From Desulfobacterales bacterium (GTDB lineage Bacteria; Desulfobacterota; Desulfobacteria; Desulfobacterales; JAOZSB01): DNA of 42,238 bases. Each line of letters starts with the position of its first letter. The first letter of the stretch is position 1. The position numbers and the translations under genes are program-made. The notes beneath the pieces were generated by a model that searched no databases, was not told the origin of the DNA, and saw nothing but the letters and a program-made list of their open reading frames with translations. The stretch lies in NCBI GenBank assembly GCA_029939895.1, contig JAOZSB010000003.1, positions 1 through 42,238 of the forward strand. The letters run 5' to 3'. Of this stretch, positions 36,880 to 42,238 are shown in pieces.

Positions 36880-37320
36880 ATGAAGCTGCATGAACTTTCT
36901 CCTGCAAAGGGATCGACAAGACCAAGAAAGCGTGTTGGAAGAGGACCTGGTTCCGGAACTGGCACATTCGCTGGTCGAGGTTGTAATGGTCAGAACAGTA
37001 GAAGTGGCGGTGGCGTTAGACCGGGTTTTGAAGGCGGCCAGATGCCTCTACAGAGAAGGCTTCCCAAAAGAGGCTTTACAAATATATTTAAGAAAAAATA
37101 CGCCCTGATCAATATTTCAGACCTTGTAAAGTTTGATGGAAGTGCTGTTGTTGATGAGGTTGCTCTTGTAAAAGCCGGACTGGTAAAGGGCAAAAGGGAT
37201 GGCGTTAAACTCCTTGGTAATGGTGAACTTAGCGTAGCTTTGACAATCAAGGTTGACAAGGCAAGCAAGGGGGCGGTCGAAAAAGTTGAGGCTGCCGGCG
37301 GAAAAATAGATTTAAGCTGA
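36880..37320 (+). CDS. rplO: 50S ribosomal protein L15
   Basis: L15 is a late-assembly 50S protein. It has 146 residues with a Gly/Arg-rich extension (SRPRKRVGRGPGSGTGTFAGRGCNGQ-like region) and GFEGGQMPLQRRLPKRGF. GAGGAG lies just before the ATG, overlapping the rpmD end. secY follows after 65 bp. Confidence 0.98.
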   Translation: MKLHELSPAKGSTRPRKRVGRGPGSGTGTFAGRGCNGQNSRSGGGVRPGFEGGQMPLQRRLPKRGFTNIFKKKYALINISDLVKFDGSAVVDEVALVKAGLVKGKRDGVKLLGNGELSVALTIKVDKASKGAVEKVEAAGGKIDLS

Positions 37321-37385
37321 TACACCCTTGGAGTTATTTTTTTTTGTTCAGGCAATAACTAACAATTTTTTAGGATGAAAATAAA

Positions 37386-38678
37386 TTGGTAGGCAGCAGC
37401 GTAAGAAATATATTTAAGATTCCAGAGCTAAAAAAGCGCATACTTTTTACTGCACTGTTACTTGCGGTTTACAGAGTTGGCGTTCATGTTCCAACACCTG
37501 GAATTGATGCAGGAGCTTTGGCAGATTTTTTCGCAAGGGCGCAGGACACGATATTTGGTCTTTTCAATATGTTCTCTGGTGGAGCATTGGAAAGGCTCTC
37601 TGTTTTTGCCCTGGGAATTATGCCTTACATCAGCGCATCAATTATTTTGCAGCTTTTAACCGTTGCAATTCCTCACCTGGAAAGACTTTCAAAAGAAGGT
37701 GAGCAGGGAAGAAAAAAGATAACCCAGTACACCCGTTATGGTACTGTATTCCTGAGTATAATTCAGGGATTCGGAATCAGCGTCGGGCTTGAGCAGATGG
37801 GTGTTGTACTTGATCCGGGATGGTCCTTTAGAGTCATGACGGTGCTTACACTTACTGCTGGAACAGCATTTATCATGTGGCTTGGGGAACAGATTACAGA
37901 ACACGGAATCGGAAACGGCATATCATTAATAATATTTGCCGGTATCGTTGCCAGGTTACCCGCTGCTACATCAAAAACTTTCAAGATGATGACCACTGGC
38001 GATATGGGAATTTTTGGTGTAATTCTTTTGACAGCCTTCATGGTTGGTGTAATTGCAATTATAGTATTTATGGAACAGGGGCAGCGCAGGCTCCCGGTGC
38101 AGTATCCAAAACGGATGGTTGGCAGAAAAATGTATGGAGGACAGGCATCCTATCTTCCATTAAAGATAAACACCTCTGGTGTTATTCCGCCGATTTTTGC
38201 ATCATCTATAATAATGTTTCCTGCAACCGCCGCTGGTTTTATTGATGTACCCTGGATGAAAGCTGTTGCAGATGCGCTTCGTCCTGGCAGTATTTTTTAT
38301 GAAGTTCCATTTATAGCCCTGATATTCTTTTTCTGTTACTTTTATACTGCTGTAACATTTAATCCATCAGATGTTGCGGACAATCTTAAAAAACAGGGTG
38401 GATTTATTCCAGGCATAAGGCCTGGCAAAAGAACAGCCGATTTTATAGATCGTGTTCTTACCCGGATTACACTTGGAGGTGCGATTTACATATCAGCAAT
38501 ATGCGTCCTCCCGTCTATAATGATGACAAAATTCAACGTACCCTTCTACTTTGGCGGCACATCACTTTTGATTGTTGTTGGAGTTGCAATCGACACAGTA
38601 TCGCAGATTGAATCACACATGCTTAGTCGTAATTACGAAGGATTTTTGAAAAAAGGTACTATGAAGGGCAGACGGTAA
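37386..38678 (+). CDS. secY: Preprotein translocase subunit SecY
   Basis: SecY is the channel of the Sec translocon, partner of the SecE encoded at 12730. It has 430 residues and ten predicted transmembrane helices. [39 protein letters not shown], the plug region, and [24 protein letters not shown] are signatures. The start is TTG at 37386 with AGGA about 11 nt upstream. The ATG at 37375 runs into a stop after five codons. adk and map, usual next genes, are missing. Confidence 0.97.
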   Translation: MVGSSVRNIFKIPELKKRILFTALLLAVYRVGVHVPTPGIDAGALADFFARAQDTIFGLFNMFSGGALERLSVFALGIMPYISASIILQLLTVAIPHLERLSKEGEQGRKKITQYTRYGTVFLSIIQGFGISVGLEQMGVVLDPGWSFRVMTVLTLTAGTAFIMWLGEQITEHGIGNGISLIIFAGIVARLPAATSKTFKMMTTGDMGIFGVILLTAFMVGVIAIIVFMEQGQRRLPVQYPKRMVGRKMYGGQASYLPLKINTSGVIPPIFASSIIMFPATAAGFIDVPWMKAVADALRPGSIFYEVPFIALIFFFCYFYTAVTFNPSDVADNLKKQGGFIPGIRPGKRTADFIDRVLTRITLGGAIYISAICVLPSIMMTKFNVPFYFGGTSLLIVVGVAIDTVSQIESHMLSRNYEGFLKKGTMKGRR

Positions 38679-38759
38679 TTTCATTGCTTTGATTCTTAAA
38701 AAATAAGAATCAGAGTGCAATTAAAAATTTAGTAGTTATATTTGAAAAAGGATAAAAGC

Positions 38760-38978
38760 ATGGCTAAAGAAGAAGCAATCAGAGTTGAGGGAACGGTGAG
38801 AGAAACGTTGCCCAATGCCATGTTCAAGGTTGAGCTTGAAAATAAACATCAGGTTTTGGCTCATATATCTGGAAAAATGCGAATGCATTTTATCAAGATA
38901 CTGCCTGGAGATACAGTAACAGTCGAACTTTCTCCCTATGATCTTTCACGGGGCAGGATTGTTTACAGGGCTAAGTAG
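38760..38978 (+). CDS. infA: Translation initiation factor IF-1
   Basis: IF-1 is an OB-fold protein of 72 residues that blocks the A site during initiation. [47 protein letters not shown] and [17 protein letters not shown] are complete. ATG 38760 is chosen because the family starts MAKEE and AAGGA is 8 nt upstream. A TTG 18 nt earlier would precede that Shine-Dalgarno. It lies 81 bp after secY. Confidence 0.98.
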   Translation: MAKEEAIRVEGTVRETLPNAMFKVELENKHQVLAHISGKMRMHFIKILPGDTVTVELSPYDLSRGRIVYRAK

Positions 38979-38994
38979 TTATTGGAGAGATTTT

Positions 38995-39108
38995 ATGAAA
39001 GTAAGAGCTTCAGTTAAAAAAATGTGCGCAAAATGCAAGATTGTCCGCAGGAAAAATGTTGTGCGGGTCATTTGCGAAAACAAAAGACATAAACAAAGGC
39101 AAGGTTAA
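38995..39108 (+). CDS. rpmJ: 50S ribosomal protein L36, zinc form
   Basis: This 37-residue protein reads [20 protein letters not shown] and continues to HKQRQG. Cys11, Cys14, Cys27 and His32 form the zinc site of the C+ type L36. GGAGAG lies upstream of ATG 38995. It sits between infA and rpsM as usual, and is too short for length-based gene finding. Confidence 0.97.
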   Translation: MKVRASVKKMCAKCKIVRRKNVVRVICENKRHKQRQG

Positions 39109-39119
39109 GGAGGATAGGT

Positions 39120-39503
39120 TTGGCTAGGATCGCAGGAGTTGACTTGCCCAGGGGCAAGCGCGTGGAGATCGGGATAACCTATATCAGGGGCATTGGAAGA
39201 AGTTCCTCCCAAAAGATATTGGACAAGCTCAAGATTGATTACAATACCAAGACTGACGATTTATCTGATGCTGAAGTTAATGCAATTAGACGAGTAATTG
39301 ATGATGAGTACATGGTAGAAGGTGAACTTAGAACTGAAGTATCCATGAACATCAAAAGGCTTATGGATCTTGGTTGCTATAGAGGACTTCGTCATAGAAA
39401 GTCTCTCCCATGCCACGGTCAAAGAACAAGTACTAACGCCAGAACTCGAAAAGGGCCGAGACGAACGGCTGTTAAGAAAAAAGGCGGAGTCAAGAAGAAA
39501 TAA
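39120..39503 (+). CDS. rpsM: 30S ribosomal protein S13
   Basis: S13 is in the 30S head and contacts the P-site tRNA and the 50S subunit. It has 127 residues. [33 protein letters not shown] and [26 protein letters not shown] are diagnostic. The start is TTG at 39120 after AAGGAGG. The C-terminus is a lysine-rich tail ([11 protein letters not shown]). Confidence 0.98.
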   Translation: MARIAGVDLPRGKRVEIGITYIRGIGRSSSQKILDKLKIDYNTKTDDLSDAEVNAIRRVIDDEYMVEGELRTEVSMNIKRLMDLGCYRGLRHRKSLPCHGQRTSTNARTRKGPRRTAVKKKGGVKKK

Positions 39504-39566
39504 TCCTTTTTTCGATTTATGATTTTTTGATTATAAATACTAATCAAAATTAAAAAAATCATAATA

Positions 39567-39663
39567 TCTAAGGTTTATCAGGAGTTTTTTATTTTATTGT
39601 CTTCCATATCTTATGGATTAGCTAAATAAAATGCTTCGATGAAAAATTTAAGTTTATTGGGAG
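39567..39663 (+). repeat. SD-tailed repeat and an older unit end upstream of rpsK
   Basis: The first unit survives only at its 3' end (CTAAGGTTTATCAGGAG, 39568-39584). The second unit is complete at 79 bp (39585-39663), but its hairpin is rewritten. ATTTTATT pairs with AATAAAAT, and CCATA pairs with TATGG. At the outer two positions both G-C and C-G became A-T and T-A on both strands. The GCTTCG block and TTTAAGTTTATTGGGAG end are unchanged. Here the start codon is 14 nt after GGGAG, farther than elsewhere. Confidence 0.85.
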
Positions 39664-39677
39664 GCTGCAGGAAAGAC

Positions 39678-40067
39678 ATGGCGAAGAAAAAAGGCCGCGT
39701 AAAGAAAAAAGAGAAAAAGAACGTGCCGAGTGGGGTTGTTCATATACAATCGACGTTCAATAATACAATAGTAACGATAACAGATCCGGTTGGTGGCGTT
39801 GTTTCATGGTCCAGTGCTGGTGTGCAGGGATTTAAAGGCTCAAGAAAGAGTACTCCCTTTGCTGCACAGATGGCTGCTGAAGATGCTGCGAAAAAAGCAA
39901 TGGAGCATGGCATGAGAAGCGTTGAAGTGTATGTTAAAGGCCCCGGTGCCGGACGCGAATCAGCTCTGAGGGCACTTCAGGCGGCTGGATTCACTATTTT
40001 AAATATTAAGGATGTCACTCCGTTACCCCATAATGGATGTCGCCCCCCGAAAAGGCGTAGAGTTTAA
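39678..40067 (+). CDS. rpsK: 30S ribosomal protein S11
   Basis: S11 lines the mRNA exit path on the platform. It has 129 residues from ATG 39678. [30 protein letters not shown] and the C-terminal [18 protein letters not shown] are signatures. An upstream in-frame ATG (39639) would translate repeat sequence and is rejected. Its closest Shine-Dalgarno is AGGAA (39669-39673), 4 nt away. The repeat GGGAG may help less here. Confidence 0.97.
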   Translation: MAKKKGRVKKKEKKNVPSGVVHIQSTFNNTIVTITDPVGGVVSWSSAGVQGFKGSRKSTPFAAQMAAEDAAKKAMEHGMRSVEVYVKGPGAGRESALRALQAAGFTILNIKDVTPLPHNGCRPPKRRRV

Positions 40068-40093
40068 CGATATAGATTCAAAGGAGGCAGGAC

Positions 40094-40723
40094 TTGGCAC
40101 GATATATAGGTTCAGTATGCCGTTTATGCAGGCGTGAAAATATGAAATTGTTCCTTAAAGGGGACAGGTGCTATTCGGACAAATGCTCATTCGACAGAAG
40201 AAGTTACCCACCAGGGCAGCACGGACAGCGCAGGGGCAGAAAAAATTCTGATTACGGTATACAGCTCAGAGAGAAGCAGAAGGTCAAGAGGATGTATGGC
40301 CTTTCGGAAAAACAGTTCAGACTGTTTTTCAAAAAGGCTGACCGTCAGAGAGGTATCACCGGCACAAACCTTTTGGTTAGCCTGGAAAGAAGAATAGATA
40401 ACTTTGTTTACAGAGCCGGCTTTGTTGATTCTCGAACACAGGGACGTCACTTTGTAAGACATAACCATTTTAAGGTTAATGGTAAAAAAGTTAATATCCC
40501 TTCATTTCAAGTAAAAGTCGGCGATATAATAGAAGTAAAAGAAAAAAGCAGGAGTGTGGAGATAATTACTCGCGCTCTGGAAGCGGTAGCAAGAAGAGGC
40601 GTTCCACAGTGGATTGAGCTTGAGAACGAAGCTTTTAAAGCGACTGTTAAGAGTTTTCCTGAAAGGGATGACCTTACAATGCCGATCCAGGAGCAGCTCA
40701 TAGTAGAGCTTTACTCCAAGTAA
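40094..40723 (+). CDS. rpsD: 30S ribosomal protein S4, zinc form
   Basis: S4 is a primary 16S-binding protein and in enterobacteria the repressor of the alpha operon. It has 209 residues. The N-terminal zinc site is Cys9, Cys12, Cys26 and Cys31. The S4 RNA-binding domain has [14 protein letters not shown] and ARQ-type [24 protein letters not shown]. The start is TTG at 40094 after AAGGAGG. Confidence 0.98.
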   Translation: MARYIGSVCRLCRRENMKLFLKGDRCYSDKCSFDRRSYPPGQHGQRRGRKNSDYGIQLREKQKVKRMYGLSEKQFRLFFKKADRQRGITGTNLLVSLERRIDNFVYRAGFVDSRTQGRHFVRHNHFKVNGKKVNIPSFQVKVGDIIEVKEKSRSVEIITRALEAVARRGVPQWIELENEAFKATVKSFPERDDLTMPIQEQLIVELYSK

Positions 40724-40754
40724 AAATCCGTTAATTTAATTCGGAGAGATAGCA

Positions 40755-41777
40755 ATGACGACGTCCAAAAGTCTAAAGTATATGAATTGGCGTGAGATGA
40801 TTAAACCCGACAAGGTGCAGCTTTCAAGTGCACCTGATTACGGCAAGTTCGTGTGTGAGCCTCTGGAAAGAGGTTATGGAATAACACTCGGTAACGCTTT
40901 GAGGCGCATAATTCTTTCGTCTCTTTGCGGTGCTGCAATAGTTTCTGTAAAGTTCGAAAACGTACCCCATGAGTTCTCTGTTGTGCCTGGTGTCCTTGAA
41001 GATGTATCTGAAATTCTTTTGAACCTTAAAGAAGTAAGACTGAGGATGACCGATGCAGATCCTCAGACAGTAACTATAGATGTTGACACACCGGGTGAAC
41101 TCACAGCAGCAAGCATTGTCAGCGGCAACGGGCGGGTGGAAGTACTTAATCCTGACCATGTAATAGCGACACTTTCAGAAAGTGCTTCGCTTTCAATGAC
41201 CCTGACTGTAAAACTTGGCAGGGGTTTTTCCCTGGCCGAGGCAAACAAAGACGAGGAAGCACCAATAGGTACAATACCCATTGATTCTGTTTTCTCGCCT
41301 ATTAAAAAAGTTAATTATGTAGTTGGAAATGCCAGGGTTGGTCAAAAGACTGACTATGACAAGCTGACTATGGAAGTCTGGACAGACAGCAGTTTACTTC
41401 CAGAGGATGCAGTGGCATATGCAGCAAAGATTTTTAAAGAGCAGATGTCCATCTTCATCAATTTTGATGAAGAGGCAGAGCCGGAACCAGCCAAGCTGAC
41501 CGAAGAAGTAAAGACACCCAAGTTTAATGAGAATCTCTATAGAAGTGTTGATGAGCTTGAGTTGTCGGTCAGAAGTGCCAATTGCCTTAAAAATGCTAAT
41601 ATTAACAAGTTATACCAGCTTGTCCAGAAAACAGAGGGTGAGATGCTCAAGACCAAAAACTTCGGTAGAAAGTCCTTGAATGAAATCAAGGAAGTTCTTC
41701 AGGAAATGGGTCTCTCCCTGGGTATGAATCTTGATGGATTCGAGCCACCGGACGAGATAGAAGATGACGAGGAGTAA
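40755..41777 (+). CDS. rpoA: DNA-directed RNA polymerase subunit alpha
   Basis: The alpha subunit has 340 residues. The N-terminal assembly domain (about 1-235) has [25 protein letters not shown] and the [19 protein letters not shown] region. The C-terminal DNA-binding domain (about 260-325) has [19 protein letters not shown] and [24 protein letters not shown]. The tail is acidic (DEIEDDEE). CGGAGAG lies about 7 nt before the ATG. With rpoB and rpoC this window encodes the whole catalytic core except omega. Confidence 0.99.
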   Translation: MTTSKSLKYMNWREMIKPDKVQLSSAPDYGKFVCEPLERGYGITLGNALRRIILSSLCGAAIVSVKFENVPHEFSVVPGVLEDVSEILLNLKEVRLRMTDADPQTVTIDVDTPGELTAASIVSGNGRVEVLNPDHVIATLSESASLSMTLTVKLGRGFSLAEANKDEEAPIGTIPIDSVFSPIKKVNYVVGNARVGQKTDYDKLTMEVWTDSSLLPEDAVAYAAKIFKEQMSIFINFDEEAEPEPAKLTEEVKTPKFNENLYRSVDELELSVRSANCLKNANINKLYQLVQKTEGEMLKTKNFGRKSLNEIKEVLQEMGLSLGMNLDGFEPPDEIEDDEE

Positions 41778-41786
41778 CATATAGCC

Positions 41787-42238
41787 ATGAGACACAGAAA
41801 TAAGACAGTCAAGCTGGGCAGAACAAGCAGTCACAGGGAAGCCATGTTCAGAAATATGGTAACATCCCTTTTGAAAAACGACAGGATTAGAACTACAGAC
41901 GCCAAGGCCAAGGCTTTGCGAAAGTGGGCAGATCACATAATCACACTTGCCAAACGTGGGGACCTCCACGCAAGACGGCAGGCTCTGGCTATTGTTCGCG
42001 AAAAAAATGTAGTGCATAAGATTTTTGAAGAAGCTGACGATCGTTTTGGTACAATAAATGGTGGATATACCAGAATAATAAAGCTTGGTATACGTCCGGG
42101 TGATTGTGCTTCCATGTCAATGGTGGAGCTGGTCGAGGTTGAGGCTCCAAAGAAAAAGAAGAAGAAAAAGAAGAAAAAAGCTGATCCGGTTGTAACTGCT
42201 CCAGTTGAAGAAGCAGTTGAGGAAGCAGCCGAAGAAGC
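41787..42238 (+). CDS. rplQ: 50S ribosomal protein L17, 3' end cut by the window
   Basis: The reading frame is open to the last base, so the gene is partial. [20 protein letters not shown] and the [36 protein letters not shown] block identify L17, a tunnel-exit protein. The family core ends near residue 120. Residues 122-131 are ten lysines, followed by an Ala/Val/Glu-rich acidic tail that has not ended at the window edge. GAGGAG overlapping the rpoA end supplies the Shine-Dalgarno. Confidence 0.95.
   Translation, partial: MRHRNKTVKLGRTSSHREAMFRNMVTSLLKNDRIRTTDAKAKALRKWADHIITLAKRGDLHARRQALAIVREKNVVHKIFEEADDRFGTINGGYTRIIKLGIRPGDCASMSMVELVEVEAPKKKKKKKKKKADPVVTAPVEEAVEEAAEE

Overview
The window looks like a chromosomal segment of a sulfate-reducing, Desulfobacterales-type bacterium (Desulfobacterota, formerly Deltaproteobacteria). 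This is inferred from the protein sequences (EF-Tu, RpoB/RpoC and ribosomal proteins), from a YcaO protein fused to TPRs, and from a moderately AT-rich genome. No rRNA is present to confirm it.

Layout. Positions 1-9609 are mixed metabolic and envelope genes. They comprise a UDP-glucuronate decarboxylase (+), a DRE-TIM aldolase and a KDPG-type aldolase (-), hisB - lipoprotein - hisA (-), a YcaO-TPR protein (+) and an MltD-like LysM lytic transglycosylase (-). From 10098 to the right edge everything is on the + strand and forms one long information-processing supercluster. Its order is tRNA-Thr(TGT), tRNA-Tyr, tRNA-Gly, tRNA-Thr(GGT), tuf, rpmG, tRNA-Trp, secE, nusG, rplK, rplA, an L10 leader, rplJ, rplL, rpoB, rpoC, rpsL, rpsG, a second tuf, then the full S10-spc-alpha series from rpsJ to rplQ, which is cut by the window end. 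fusA is absent between rpsG and tuf, and adk and map are absent between secY and infA. The two tuf genes appear identical at nucleotide level over about 1,180 bp.

The most unusual signal is a dispersed and tandem family of about 79-81 bp repeats, with about 21 recognisable copies. All lie on the + strand, and the arrays sit directly upstream of ten genes: UDP-glucuronate decarboxylase, YcaO-TPR, secE, nusG, tuf2, rpsS, rplP, rplF, rpsE and rpsK. Each unit opens with a T-run and a hairpin (GCTTATTTCAT pairing with ATAAACTAAGC). It continues through a conserved GCTTCG block and ends in TAAGTTTATTGGGAG, whose GGGAG or AGGAG is the Shine-Dalgarno sequence of the next gene in nine of the ten cases. 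Several copies carry compensatory base changes in the hairpin, so it probably acts as RNA. The 3' strand of the hairpin can also pair with the segment just before the Shine-Dalgarno, giving two mutually exclusive folds. I do not recognise it as a known ribosomal-protein leader. It is best described as a multiplying ribosome-binding-site module or a candidate translational regulator.

The genes of the right-hand part supply the protein-synthesis core: ribosomal proteins of both subunits, EF-Tu, IF-1, all three large RNA polymerase subunits, NusG and the SecE/SecY translocon. Recognisable controls are a promoter-like site before the tRNA cluster, the L10(L12) autoregulatory leader before rplJ and a promoter-like site before rpsL. 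Starts assigned here rest on Shine-Dalgarno position and family length, and several ribosomal genes start with TTG.
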